Part shown: positions 45,130-57,454 of the stretch, one piece after another
How positions within the stretch are numbered: the first letter of the stretch is position 1
Layout: the number at the start of each line of letters is the position of its first letter
Assembly: GCA_963970005.1 (NCBI GenBank)
Contig: CAXAMN010026439.1
Coordinates: 206,235 to 270,234 of the forward strand
Length of the DNA: 64,000 nucleotides
Direction of reading: 5' to 3'
From: Durusdinium trenchii
Taxonomy: Eukaryota; Sar; Dinophyceae; Suessiales; Symbiodiniaceae
Translations under genes and position numbers: made by a program
Notes under the pieces: model-generated
Database searches by the model: none
Told to the model about the DNA's origin: nothing
The model's input: only the letters and a program-made list of their open reading frames with translations

Positions 45130-45942
45130 TTGCTTGCCTTGCCAGTGACTTGCTTGCCAACGCCCTTCGGCTGGAAGTAGCCACGTCCATTCCGCTGTTC
45201 ACGAATGGCCTGCCGGACCTGTTGATAGGTCGCTAGAGCTTCAGTCCGCTCCTCCTCCTCAAACACCTGCTCTAGGTCTTCTTCTCCCAAGTAGATGTAA
45301 TCACCCTCACCTTCGGATTCGTACTCCTCGAAGGCCTCGTCATCGGCAGTCAAATAGTGCTTGCCTCCTCCGCGCTCTCGTTGGACCTTCTCCAACTTGC
45401 GAAGTGCAGCCATCACGGATGCCCGATCAAACTTGCCCTGAGTCCACGTGGTGACCTGATCTTCTTGTGTTTGGGACAGGTTCGACTGACGAAACATGAT
45501 GTACCCACGGACGGTGTCATCCTTCTTCCCGCAACTCACGGAACAGGGCGTCTTGGCGAACAATGAACTCACCAATGCTCTCTTTGTTCCTACGAGCCTC
45601 ACCGTAAACAGCACGCTCGAACGCTCTTGGCATCGCTGTTTCCAGATGGGGTTGATAGTAGTCTTTGAGCTTGGTGACAATGGCTTCGGCTCCTGCCTCT
45701 GTAAGAAGCGTCTCCACTTCCAACTCATTGCACACAGCCTTTGCCGGGCCTGTCAAGGCACGGAGCATCTTCACAGCATGCTTCTTGGCCGGGACATCGG
45801 TCTCGTGCCTCCACACTTTAAGCTCTCTCAGGTAGCCCTTGAACTTCTCGGTGTCACCGTCGAACGACGGTGGAGGGTCCTTGTCCCGCCATAGCGGTGA
45901 CACAGATTCCTCTGTGCCTGAAGCGTCCACGGATCCACTCAT
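45130..45942 (-). pseudogene. gag: copia gag, one frameshift
   Basis: It starts with ATG at 45942 (MSGSVDASGTEESVSPLWRD). The capsid-like part (FKGYLRELKVWRHETD ... LKDYYQPHLETAMPRAFERAVYGEARRNKESIGEF) resembles copia gag (UBN2-like). The frame changes near 45530, after ALFRELREE, and continues KKDDTVRGYIMFRQ through an acidic region (DYIYLGEEDLEQVFEEEER) to about 45130, where it changes again before the zinc knuckle. It packages the element's RNA. Confidence 0.75.
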
Positions 45943-45948
45943 GCCAGT

Positions 45949-45960
45949 GCTCCGCTACCA
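45949..45960 (-). promoter_or_regulatory. Primer-binding site, initiator-Met tRNA type
   Basis: One base inside the 5' LTR the minus strand reads TGGTAGCGGAGC. Eukaryotic initiator tRNA-Met primer sites read TGGTAGCAGAGG or TGGTATCAGAGC, so this matches closely. The gag ATG follows only seven bases later, leaving almost no leader. Confidence 0.65.
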
Positions 45961-45961
45961 C

Positions 45962-46127
45962 TGTGTTTTACACACAGTGGCAGCAGAACACACAGGCACT
46001 CGCGCCCTTTTCCGGCGCACATGCGCCCCTCGGGTGGGTCCTCACCCAAAAGGCTGCGGTTCACAAACGCTCAAATGACGATCGACCGACGGTCAAGCAA
46101 CTGACATCAAGAGACTCTTCGTTCACA
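45962..46127 (-). repeat. 5' LTR (166 bp)
   Basis: Near-identical to 38283-38449. Transcription of the element should start in it on the minus strand. At 166 bp it is very short for an LTR. Confidence 0.93.
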
Positions 46128-46132
46128 AGTAT
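46128..46132 (+). repeat. 5-bp target-site duplication of the copia element (right)
   Basis: AGTAT directly after the 5' LTR; exact copy of 38278-38282. The AT-rich tract interrupted by the element resumes here. Confidence 0.85.
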
Positions 46133-46169
46133 ATATCTATATATTATATATATCCTGTGAATCCTGAAA

Positions 46170-47840
46170 CACTAGCACAATGTCGTCTGATGTGGAATGA
46201 CTGAGTGAAACAGTTCGATTGCATGCTAAGTACTTGCGATTGAAGAACTCTCCTGGCCATTCTTGCTCCACATGTTGCGCAAGCGCCAGGTAAGATTTTC
46301 CACCTCAACAACGACAGTGCTGGAAGCGATTGTCAGACAGGAGAATCTCTAGTCTTCATAATCAAACAACTTGCAGGACCTCTTACACTTGTTTCACTTG
46401 TTTGTCTAACTTCCTTGTTGACTTGCAGGCTCCCGAGCCCTTGCCATGTGCCAATCTCCGCCACGTTCACTCTTCCTGTTTCACATGCTAGTAGGCCATG
46501 GGGAAAGGAATCAACCGCATCAGGCTGGTGATGGATGACATCCTGCATGGATTAGAACAGATCCATATTGCTTCAAGGCTTTGACATGGTGCTACGCCAT
46601 TGTCTCCATATTGCTTCAAGGCTTTGACATGCTACGCCATTGTCTTTCCCAAATCCACTAGATCTACGTAGCAAAACAAGGCAAGGGGTCGTTCAATCTG
46701 GTTTTTGCCGGCAAAGTGCATATTTGTGGCCAGACTCCACAGCTGCTGAGGATCGATGTCATCCTGCAAATTGAAGCGAGAAATCCAGACTGCTTCAGGG
46801 CTTCCCACTTTTCCACCCTCCTTCCTCCAACTGCACTCACCTTGCCCATCCTTCAGAAACCTACTGTTGGACCAGGCCTGTGTTAGCTCAGATGGACGAC
46901 ATGTTCTAGTTTACAAAGGTGTTCAATTGAGAAGTACCTAGTAGCGATGGCCTCCAAGCTACTAGCGATGGCCTCCAACCCAAGGGTAAACTATATTAGA
47001 CCTTTCTTCCATTTCTTCCCTACCTCGTGTACATCAGAAGTGTTCAGATTTTCACGTTGTTCTTCCTGTCCTCATCCTCAACCATGCGGAGCAGCTCTCC
47101 CATGGAGTACTGTGTACCAGCCTGGATATCGCTGTGGATCGAAACCTCTTTGGACCCAAAAAAGAATCCCGAGATCGAATGGCCAGTGATCCAAAATGGC
47201 TGTTTAGTTTCAAGTGCAAAACATAGAACACCTATAGCACAATGGGTTGGCCAACGGAACAGGGAAGCCTGGTGAAAATGGCAGCACTCAAAAACTACCT
47301 TGATGCCAAACTACCTTGATGTGCTTGCTGGAAGTACCATTAACATTCTGAACAAAACAGGGGTCGGTTCTGTTGACCCATTGCCCAGGTGTCATGAGGA
47401 CATTCGACAGAAGGTGCATAATCCCACGGCTCGCAACTTTTCTCCATTTAGTGATCTTCACTGCAACTAGACTAGACACATTCGTGATACATGGAGATTT
47501 GGCCAAAGGTTGGCCAGCGTGAGCTGTTGCAGGCAAGTGAAGGGTGAAGACTCAAGAATGATGTCCATCAGGACTGTAGAATAAACATTCTTCATGGAAT
47601 GCCTTGATTGTATCTTTCGAAGACCACAGCTTTACCTTCACTCCGGCAAATTCAGCATTTCAGCGTCAAGCAGAAAAACTGCCAAATCACAGCTCTCTCA
47701 AATGAAATCATTCGTCATGTCCTGTTGTGTTGTGCCTCAGTGTTGAAAGTAATCTCAAGACAAAGCTCGCTGCTAGCTACCTTAGCTATATAATCTTAGC
47801 TACCCCTGTCCTCACATCTGACCTACGAGCTATACAGCCA
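46170..47840. other. Host non-coding stretch
   Basis: Mostly non-repetitive DNA without a supported exon. A local duplication of about 40 bp (CCATATTGCTTCAAGGCTTTGACATG...CTACGCCATTGTCT) lies at about 46566-46645. Short CTAGTAGCGATGGCCTCCAA units lie at 46935-46980 and relate to the CTACTAG repeat. Confidence 0.45.
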
Positions 47841-47848
47841 TATCCGTC

Positions 47849-48091
47849 TCAGGTCCATGTTGCGTTGCTTTCGGTTGCTTGGTTGCTTTGCTGAGTGCCA
47901 GTACTCTCGATGAGTCGATGCCACTTCAGTTTCGTATCCGACTTTTGCAGCGTGACGACCACCTCCCATTCGCTGCAGCAGAAAGCTTGGAAAATGTTGT
48001 TCAAGTCTATTCCAACCAAAGCATTTTGACGTTCATCTATGTTCAGTCTTGACATGATCGAAAAATTGGCTGTCTGTCTACCACCATCCAC
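47849..48091 (-). CDS. Candidate host exon(s), unrecognised protein
   Basis: A minus-strand frame reads NIDERQNALVGIDLNNIFQAF and SEWEVVVTLQKSDTKLKWHRLIE, which looks like folded protein. Possible AG acceptors precede both parts. No family was recognised. It may belong to the same minus-strand host gene as the exons at 50852-59615. Confidence 0.3.
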   Translation of the reverse strand: MDGGRQTANFSIMSRLNIDERQNALVGIDLNNIFQAFCCSEWEVVVTLQKSDTKLKWHRLIESTGTQQSNQATESNATWT

Positions 48092-50851
48092 ATTGCTCCA
48101 GACTCAATACACAATGCACTCTTGGCCTTGTGTCCAGATGGAGACAAAGAAGTGCTGCACTCCTTCATTGATGTCATTGTGCGGCCTTTGCACACCTGCC
48201 TTCGTCTTCTGTCCAATGTGGATTGAGGGATGGAATTTGCCCTGTTCAGCCAAACCCCTCCCCAACTTCATGGGGATTTTGTCCAATCATGTGAAGGAAC
48301 GAGTCTGAAACTAGTCACTCAAACTACATACGGGAAATTCCCTTTGACTCTCCAACTGTGAGATGCGTCCTTGGCTCGAACAGGCCCAAAGAGCCGCCCT
48401 TGAAGCCGCCAGACGCGGCCATCTGAAAGCACCAGCAACGAAAAACTCTGCTCCTCACGAATTCGAGCAGCGGCGCAGCACCAGTCTTTTTGTTTGTGTA
48501 GTTTTCAAGTGCATCAGCCACGCACACACAATATATGCGCTTCAGTTGTTGTTTATATCTTATTGCTTACAATTTGTTGCTTGATGTTTTCCTGTCTACT
48601 TGTACATGATTGCTTGTGGTGTGCCAGCTGCCAGTGATGCTTTCAATTCATTCTATCCAACCTCAAAGGTGGCATAAACATCACTGAAGGATGCCAGCTC
48701 AAGCTCTTCAGCTTTCACCTTGAAAGTGGGGCTCGCCCTGTTCGTTTCAGCACAGAAGGAGAAGGAACTTCTAGACTAAAACGTCACACCGTTGTTACTG
48801 TTGGGCACTTTCCAATCACAGAACATGGACCGTGACATCAAGTACGGTCAATATTGAGTCAATATGTTGCATTGTCATTCAAGACTTTGCAGCAACGTCG
48901 GAAATGTTTTGAGACAAGCAAAACTCCTAACTTCCTGCCCTCCAAGGGGCATAGACCTTCACAACTCCTGTCAGCATCGAAATGCACGTGTTCCACACAC
49001 CTCTCTTCCACTCATTGGACTGAAATGGTGTCCATTTCCCGACTGAGAGCTACATTTAGGATCTACGTCTACAGTCTACATTCCATTGTCCATCAAGCTA
49101 CAAAGCAAAAAATGCTATTGTGGCCCCCATGATGTAGCGTGAGAAAAGAGGTCTGATTGCGAAGCCCGTACAGCACCACATGTCCTTTTTCACTTCCTTC
49201 GTCCAGGAACATATACTTGGTCCTCAGATTCCACAAAGCCCGAATATGAACCATTGTTGAGTAGCGGACCATGATTTGAACTGTGTGCATACATTCTAGA
49301 CCACACGAATCGAAGCTGAAGCTCTCTGACCAGGACAAAACAATAGCACTTGTTTGCTTGGCTGGTCTATTCTTGCCACTCGTCGCAGAGCGCAGCAGTT
49401 GGCACCACGCTGGGTGCCCAGCATTGGTTCAGCTTTCTTCTTGGCCCAAGTTGGAGCACGAGCCTGCACAATGTGGGCACAATGCCCAAAACAAACTCAA
49501 TCAAGAACTAGATGATGTGCATTAGCACACGAAGGGATTCTGATGTTTGTTTCTTTTCCCGCCATAACCACGCCGACCTTGACACGTTCACTGATTATGA
49601 AGAAGATGAAGACTGTGCAAAGGATTTGGTGCAAAATCAATGGACCGTGAATCATTTGTCTTAACAAACTTGCTGCCAAAGCCAGTTCACCAGGTGGTCG
49701 CTAGTGTTCCAGCGTAAGTGTTGCCAACATCGCAGCAATCACAACTCGACTGACAGAACTCTAACAGGAATTCGATCAAGAATTATTGAGAGAAACATCG
49801 TACAAGTCTCAAGCCCAAGACCAGTCACTTAGGCAACTTAGAAGGCAAACGTGGTCTCACGATACCACACTCAATCCCACTTTCGGAGCACCTTACTTTT
49901 TGAGGATGCAATCAATATTCTACATCATCTACCTTATCTATTGAATCTATTGTGTCAACAGACTGCATCATCAGATTCAATCTTTGGCCTAAGAATCTCC
50001 ATATCTGAGCCATTCCATGTTGCCGGAAATGTCACGCCAGGAATCAAGTAGACTTGCTGTCCTTCTCAACGTATTGGGCTGACCACTAACCCCAAGCAAA
50101 ACCAGGACCAGAAGCCATTGCAAACTGAAACAATTGCTCAAAGCATCTCAAAACCAGCGAACAAGCGCTATATATTATGTAACAAGGTGAACATGTGACC
50201 GTTCCGAACGGAGCCAAGCAAAGAGTGCAGCTCAAACTTGCAACTCAGCGCCTCCAACCCCAAGCCACCTGCAGGTCGTACAGGAGCTTGACCTTGCTGC
50301 TTCAGACAGAGGGGACCCCCAGGTGCTTCGTCAAGAGTCTCGGGTTTGTATGGGCTGGACACGCTATACTTGTATTTGTAGAAGCACATTGCACACGGGT
50401 TGGGGTGTTGAAGATGAGCCTTGTCATTCTTGTGCAAATCACCTAGAATGACTTGCTCTCTGAAGGGTACCATCAATAGCCACATCTGTCTGAAAAGCAG
50501 CAAATTCCCGAAACATTCACACTCTGGGTGTGCCGTGAGCTCGATCAAAAGGCACCATGCTCGAGACCACACTCACGAGACAGCCGTTAGCATGACCAAG
50601 TTGCTACTGGAACTAGAAGTTGTTCCTTCCGGGCCATTTTCCTCCTGGCAAAAGAGCTTGACCACCGCTGCGGGTGATGTGAATTGTGTCATACCTCGTT
50701 ACACTCGCCCTCGCCTGATCTCTAGCAACTGCCTGGCCAAGTGAGCAACACTCACAAGATGTGAACACCCCTGAGCGTGTGGTACAGAAAGAGTTGCCTC
50801 GTTGTCTTCCCCTTTCTCAGGGAAGAACAACCGCCCTCCCACTCGTCTTAC

Positions 50852-50970
50852 CTCATATCGGGCCAGCACTACTTCGACGCTGAAGCTTCCTGCTTGTTGG
50901 TCGGAGAAGAGGAGTTGGACTAAGGATTGAGCTGTATCTCGTACATCCTCCAAAAGCTCCACAAAAGAAC
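50852..50970 (-). CDS. Host exon bounded by GT-AG signals, unrecognised protein
   Basis: Upstream on the minus strand lies CCTGCAG, then the exon GSFVELLEDVRDTAQS ... SFSVEVVLARYE, then the donor GTAAGA. The exon is 119 bases. The frame is also open upstream (ENIDGEKPDKELKELKSVPA), so the acceptor could be further 5'. The composition is typical of soluble protein; no family recognised. Confidence 0.5.
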
Positions 50971-51539
50971 CTGCAGGTACAGACTTCAACTCTTTGAGTT
51001 CCTTGTCCGGTTTCTCTCCATCTATGTTCTCAAATTGGTCTTGCCAAAAGTCTTGCACAAACTGTTTAGAATGCTTGAAAAGGCACCGTTCTCGAATGCA
51101 TTCTTCAGAGACGTTGGAACAGCAGCACACTGACGGTGCATGGCTCAAAGTGGTTGCGGCTCCACGGCTTGTGTTTGTGACTTCTGAGGCAAGATGTTGC
51201 AGTTGCAGTTGCACATTTCTTCAAGAGCCTAGCACACAGCAATGGTTTCAGGAGCATTGGTAAGGTTTTTTATCAAAGTTGGTTGGCCGATTCCAATTGG
51301 CTTCTGCTCTGCTGACAAGTGATACGCGAGGCAACAAGGCAACATGGGGCATCAGGCCTTCTGGTCATTGTGATCAGCTGCAGGTGCGGTTTTGAGGACA
51401 CAAAACAACTCTATACATATATAATATGTAACATGTATTATGTGTGTGACTGAAAAACGTAGTACAGCTCTCCAAAATCACGACACAATCTCTTCAAATT
51501 GCTCGCGTAGTAACAGCGCTAAGGAGTTCGTAATATTTT

Positions 51540-53240
51540 TTGGTGGCTAACACCCCCCCGCCCTCTGAGCGAGTCAAGGAGATCACTCAAAATCTGGGAG
51601 ATACCACTGGTGCAGGCTCGAATGTCAAGGCCGGATCAGTCTCCGATAGAAAGGTGAAGTCCTCAGCTGTAAAACAAACAGCAAGCTGTAGTATGACAGA
51701 GTGTAGACTAGCACTCCAATGGAATTTCACCCACCCTGGGACGTTTGAAAAGCATTTTTGCCTGAGGAGAGCTCTCTGCATCTTTCAGCACTTCTGATTT
51801 TGCTGCTGTCTTGAGTTTCCCACTACTAGCTATGTCATTTATGCGCAGATTGACCGATTAGCTTTCATCTGCTTAGAGACTTTTGCCGACAATTCCTAAA
51901 ACAACCAGTGCCAAATGCACTCTCAGGAAAAGGCATGCATGCCGACCCAGTTGCCTGGGCTTAGTACCAAGTCTGCTACACATGATTCAGCTGATTCAGC
52001 ATTCGTCAAACGAAAAGGACATCTACTGAATGGACTCTAACCACACGTACGAAATCTGTCTCAATGGTGCTTTTGCACTGCTAGAATCTAAAAGGGGCTA
52101 CCTGCATGCCAAATTGTAAAAATCCAGCATGTCAGAAATCGAAACTTACCTGCAAAATCTTTGAACTCCTTGCGCATGCGCCCCAATATCTTGATATCTG
52201 AAGTACCCTTTGACCATTTTGCCACACTTGCTTCCTGACAAGTCGATGAAACTAGCTTCCCACCATAGTGCAAATGTTCCAAAGCACCGTATTGGTCCTC
52301 GGATAGAATATGAACAGCATGTATTGACAGTTGTGCACGTGTTGTATTTGCTTTGAAAATGTACAACTTTAGTGATGATTGGCGGGCAGTTGAAAATCTC
52401 AATCCATCTTACAAGAACTTGGCAGGTCAAACACATCGCTTCTTGCAACTAAAGGTCCACACAAAAGGCATAATGCGACGTGCCAGCCTGTCACATGTGG
52501 GTCACTGGCAACTCATCAATACATGAAACATTGCTGATTGAGATCAACAAAAACATGAAATGAAACCCAATTCCTTCAGGTGAAAAGTTGAGTGCGTCTT
52601 GTCGAAGGAGATCAGGAAAGATTCTTGGACCTCAGCTGGAGGTTTGGATTGGGCACTTCAACACAAAAACCAAACCATCCTGAAGCACAACCCTCAACCA
52701 CCAGAATGAATGGTGTTGCATTACCGTTCTCCACATGACGTAGGGAGAAGATTGTCAACTATCAAAGGCAAAGTCGTTGTCATCTTGTCAGTCATCATAG
52801 TCTTCCAGTATTGTTTTTAACTGGTTTCCCACCTCCCTTTCTCGACTCTGATCTTCAGCTCTGGCCTCGAGCAAGGGACTCATGTTGGTTGCTAGGTGTC
52901 ACTGGACGTTGACTGAGCCGGGCCTCGAGAAACTCGGGGAAAGACCAGTGGTGAAAGGCCTGATCAAAAATGCGGGCATGCTTTGACCGCGAGGACAATT
53001 AGGAAACTAGCCCTGCTAGCCAAATCGGTTAAAAACGCACTATTTGGAACACTTCAGCCAGTACTGGCAGAAAAGGTCCGGCAACAAAAGTGGTCCGTCT
53101 CTCGAGCGATGCAGATCAACCTCTCAGTCCCAACGATCACGACAATTAAGGTGTTTGGGTTAGCCGCCAGTGAATCATCCCAGAGAATGTCACCATCCAA
53201 GTGAAGTGCCAAAGGACGCCATGGGCTCGCGAGCCAGTGT
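51540..53240. other. Host stretch without a supported gene
   Basis: Frames are short on both strands and none has splice signals or composition I would defend. No repeat of note. Confidence 0.4.
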
Positions 53241-53570
53241 TTAGAAGCAATGTAAAGTAAGGGCCGCAAAGTGGACGGTCGAGGTACTACCCTCTTGCCG
53301 CCTCTGGCGGCATTGCTGTTCTTCGGGCCCGTGCGGACGCGGACGCGTCAGTCTGTCCGTTCTCTCGGGCTGCTTTATTAGGTTCGTTTGGGCAGTGGCC
53401 GAAAGTAGCACTGTGTCAACCACTGCTGCCGTTGCAGACCCCAAACCACTAACCGTTTTTTTGATGTATGGCTGTGTAGACTGTGGGCACTAGCAGGTTG
53501 AGAAACGCCAACAGCGGCAATCTATGTTCTTCAGCCGAGCCCCATCAGCCCCATGTTCTCTGCGTGGGGC

Positions 53571-53942
53571 TCAGATAGCCGTAGGAGTTGTGAACATTGT
53601 CGAACGGTTGGCCGTGATGCCTCTCTCCCAGCGTACTTTGCGCCGTTCAGTAGCGCGTTCGGTAGCACCCACAAACCCAAAGGGGAGAGGGGCTATCAGG
53701 TTGGTTGGCTGTTCGACCCAGTTCTTATAGGTGGTTCCCACTGTTTCCCCATTGTATTGGTTGGTTTGGATGTATGGCTCATATAGCAGGGCCCAATGGC
53801 GGTCCGCAGCCCCCCACCTGCGCGTTCTGGCGCCAAAAGAAAGGTTGACACTGATCGGTTGGAACAGGTCTCGAGGACAGTCAGATTGGTGGGGGCGACG
53901 ATGAGACCTCTTAGAATAAACCAATGTGCTGCAAAGAAGCAC
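53571..53942 (-). CDS. Possible coding segment of 123 codons, unrecognised
   Basis: The region is more GC-rich than its surroundings, and the minus frame reads SVNLSFGARTRRWGAADRHW and later NWVEQPTNLIAPLPFGFVG. A second overlapping minus frame is also open. I cannot tell whether it is an exon, a retroposed fragment or a non-coding repeat. Confidence 0.25.
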   Translation of the reverse strand: MLLCSTLVYSKRSHRRPHQSDCPRDLFQPISVNLSFGARTRRWGAADRHWALLYEPYIQTNQYNGETVGTTYKNWVEQPTNLIAPLPFGFVGATERATERRKVRWERGITANRSTMFTTPTAI

Positions 53943-54714
53943 GATTCAGGAGCAAACACTCTTCTGTAAAGCTTTCCTCACCCAAACAGCAAACAGCAAC
54001 CAGCACACGCATGCCTGACAGCCTGACAGCTATGCTGGGAGCATTGGTTGAAGAAAATCAAGTTGTATATTCCAATCAATTATTTGAAGGGCTATATAAT
54101 AAGATCTCACCACGACCCTGTGTTCATCTCTTTTTTCTTCACCGATCTAGCCTTATCAATCTCAAAGACACAAGCCATCGTTTGGTCCTCTACGTCCCCA
54201 GGTTGCCACACTGATGAAGCCCGACTGCCCGAGAGCGACGGTGATGGCCGCCCAGGGCTGTAGTCTCACAAAGGAGTCAGTTGAAAACAGAATCTGAAGA
54301 AAAGAGACTGCACTGTGGAAGTTTGCAAAGCAAGCCTCAAAAGAAGCCCCAATTGTCACAACTTGATAACTGGCATCCTGTCATCCTGCTGTTGTGGGTC
54401 CTGGCCGATGCCCAACCCCTCATGGCCTCTTGGCCAAGCCTCACTCGCTTTAAGGCTTGGTCTCGACCCAGAGCGGCTCCTGAACTACCGCAAGCGGCAC
54501 GCCACTTTTGCACAAGGCATGATTCCACAAAGGTGCACTTGCACTTCTGGTCTCACGATCTTCTTTGGAAAACCTGCGACCCAAACGTCCGCATGTGTTG
54601 CAAGTAAACCCAGCTCGGCCTCTGAGGGTGTCTTCTTTTGTCTCCTTGGTGCTACATGCGAACATGGTCAAAATCGTCTAAAGCCCACTGAAGCTGACCA
54701 TTCACAATCTTGAA

Positions 54715-54812
54715 CGCTACTAGGGGCTCCTGGCATCGCTACTAGGAGCAAGGGCGCTACTAGGGGCTCCTGGCCTTACTACTAGGAACAAGAAGCTACT
54801 AGGGGCTCCTAG
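54715..54812 (+). repeat. Dispersed CTACTAG repeat, forward orientation
   Basis: Units such as CGCTACTAGGGGCTCCTGG and GCTACTAGGAGCAAGGG; same family and direction as 2938-3103. Confidence 0.8.
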
Positions 54813-56050
54813 ACCTCAACTTGCCGGGCGCTTGACTTGAAGCGAGGGGACTGGGCGTCCAAACCATCAGACTGCTGACGTGCAAGCTCCACCTTTTCAG
54901 ATTTCTCAAGCTTCACCTCGGAAAGAAGCGCGCCGATGGCCTGCTGCCAATACAGCAGCAGATGCATTTATGTTTACATGTAAAGATGCACTGTGAATCT
55001 CTGAAAGCTGCATTCTGTTTGGTGATGCGTCGCACCGATCAAGGGTTTGCCCTCCATCATCAAACCAAGTCACCAAGTCGTGAAACGAGTAGCTTACTCG
55101 AGGCCTCACTTTGACCAAATCAACCCCACATGCATCATGTCAAAGCACGAGCAGTCACGAGCAGTTTGGGGATGTCAAGGCAAATCGCACAAAAATGTTC
55201 ACAGGGTTACATCGTTTCGATGGCGGCGTGTACTCTAGCACACGACGCCCTATCTTTAAAGTCTCGTACCAGTGCAGCTGGCTGTGCCATCTCTGATGCA
55301 CTTTGCAAGCAGTGTGCCATACCAAGTCAGAATGCATAAACTGCAAGTCACTCCTAGTGACATCACAGGCATCCCGCTTTGGAACAAATTCCTATCAGGA
55401 TGCCCAATAGCCATTACAATATATTACAATATGAGCCATGCGTTTCATCTGAAGTCTTTGCATTTGACAAGCAAAAAACAATATTGGACGATTGCTAGTG
55501 AGGGAACTCTTGCTTTTCTGCTCCGCATTGGATCGAACTGAGGAATCAACCTTGACTCAAGAGTGGGTGCCGGTTGAAGTACCACCCGACCCGCAACTTG
55601 CTTGTCCTGGCGTGACGTGCTGGCACTGAGGTTTGAGGGGAAAGTCATCTGGTTGTACAGCGCATTTGCGAACATCTGCAAACATGCATGAATGTTTCTC
55701 TGTCTCTACACTGCTCCTCTCGCCCTCATCTGGTGCTTAGACTTTCTCTTCACAATCGCATCTCAACTTAAGACTGGTTTGTCTGGGTGCTGCCTGACCA
55801 TCCCAAACCAAGTACCATCAACATGAAGTCGCGGCCAAATTGAAAGTTGAGAATGTAAGAGTACAGCAATGCCTGAACCTACAAAATGTCCCTTCATTGA
55901 GAAACCGAAGATCAGAACCCAAAGACTTGGCACCCAACCACGAGATGAGCCATGGCCGCAAAAGGGTCCAGGTTCGAATATAGAAGCTTGTTTTTGTGGC
56001 ACGTCAGACTTGTCAATCAAGAAAACAAAAGCCGATACCTGAGACATCTG

Positions 56051-56120
56051 CCACGCTAGTAACAAGTGCCACGCTACTAGAAACAAGTGCCTTACTAGTA
56101 GGAACAAGAAGCTAGTACTA
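56051..56120 (+). repeat. Dispersed CTACTAG repeat, forward orientation, diverged
   Basis: Three or four degenerate units (ACGCTACTAGAAACAAGTGCC and GTAGGAACAAGAAGCTAG). Recognisable by CTAC/TTACTAG plus (G/A)AACAAG. Confidence 0.6.
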
Positions 56121-56550
56121 AAAAAATGCAGCTGTCAATGCCTCTTGGATTCCAAAACTGTTGAACTTCCAGCATCTCTTCTCCGAGTTGATTTGTGTGA
56201 CTTGACTCTCAGCGGCTAAGACAATCACATCACGCAGGAATTCGGACAACTGCCTCCTTGAAGAGCAGCATCTTTTTGTTGAGTGCAAGATTCGTTCAAT
56301 CCGTTCTTGAATGGTCTAAGCTACAAAAGCAACTGGGACATCCCATTTGGAAGCCCAAAATGAATCATTAACAAAGCCCGCAAACAGACAGGCTTGCAAG
56401 AAGACAGCAGAGACGCCATGGATACCACATGTAAGTAGATCAATTCGACTCTGATCTCGATGGCCTTATTTTTTGGCCCGCTAGGCCCCGCCTTCCTACT
56501 TAAGTAAGGGCGACTAGTTCGCTTCTAGTAACTGGACGCAGGATAGCTCG

Positions 56551-56610
56551 CGCTTCTTCAAGGAAGCTCCCTCCGCCTGAGGGCCGGGGGGGAGCTTCCT
56601 TGAAGAAGCG
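56551..56610. repeat. Perfect 21-bp snap-back hairpin
   Basis: CGCTTCTTCAAGGAAGCTCCC (56551-56571; 21 bases, key core TTCAAGGAAGCTCC) pairs perfectly with 56590-56610 across an 18-base GC-rich loop. Degenerate relatives of one arm or both occur near 58544-58600, 59727-59745 and 60738-60764, always close to CTACTAG repeats. It could be a small fold-back element. Confidence 0.85.
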
Positions 56611-56626
56611 TCGCACTGATGATTTG

Positions 56627-56735
56627 GTTCCTAGTAGCGTTCTCTTGCTCCTAGTAGCGATGCCGGGAGCCCCTAGTAGCGTCCTTGTTCCTAGTAGTAC
56701 GGCCAGGAGCCCCTAGTAGCGTTCTTGCTCCTAGC
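56627..56735 (-). repeat. Dispersed CTACTAG repeat, reverse orientation
   Basis: CCTAGTAGCG, TTGCTCCTAGTAGCGATGCC and GGAGCCCCTAGTAGCG units, the reverse complement of the family at 54715. It begins 17 bases after the snap-back hairpin. Confidence 0.8.
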
Positions 56736-57454
56736 CTTTGGACGGCTTTCGACTGGAGTCTTCGCTGTCATTGAAAAAGTTGCTTGGACAGCTCGTCCCT
56801 CAGCTAGTTGAGGCCTTGGTAAGGTGCATGGTGAAGAATACTACATTGGTCTGATCCGTATCACTCAGTATGTTTACGCATGACAGCTTGTGGCTGATCT
56901 TCGTCCACTAACAACATGTACACTGCTGAGGAGAAGGCAGTGGATAAATAGCCTGATTGATCGGCGGCAGGTGGAAAACAGCTGCAAATATAGTAGGCGA
57001 AGGAGGAGATGGTTTTTCATGCTGTATCGAACCAATATATTGGAACACAAGAGCATCATGCTAATGAAGGAGAACTTTCAAAGGTGTCGTCATCCCCATC
57101 CCCTATACCCTCTGACTATGCACACAATTATGTACTATAACACCCTGAAAAGTGACTACATACCTTGGACTGACCATCAAAATTGCTTCCATGGTTGTTG
57201 AGAAGTACTGAACAAAAGTGTTTGCTGGTCAGCTTTGCTTTCCCATACGACTGATTTGTGATAATGACTGGAGACTGGTTCGTGACTCTGGAAATCTCAG
57301 GAACCAAGGTTCGCACCTCCTTGCGTCGGTGCCAAATTCATGGCCCGCAGCATGTTGGTTGGGCACACGGACCTGCATCGTGATTTGACGGCCAGTTAAA
57401 ACCGGCAGATTAAGCAGGCACACTATGCAGAATCTATTAAGTAAGTCCAAACAT

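Larger units (their letters stand above)
38283..46127 (-). mobile_element. Ty1/copia LTR retrotransposon, 7.8 kb, complete but frameshifted
   Basis: Ends are two near-identical LTRs (TG...CA) and a 5-bp duplication. The coding order on the minus strand is gag, CCHC knuckle, protease, GRF-type zinc finger, methyltransferase-like region, integrase, RT, RNase H. Integrase before RT is diagnostic of Ty1/copia. The coding track changes frame about seven times and has an in-frame TGA at 40554-40556, although the two LTRs differ at only about two positions. Confidence 0.92.

Noticed and set aside
54281..54713. Two overlapping plus-strand frames of 108 and 132 codons
   Set aside because: Both frames and the opposite strand are open at once with no recognisable domain. 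This is most likely composition.
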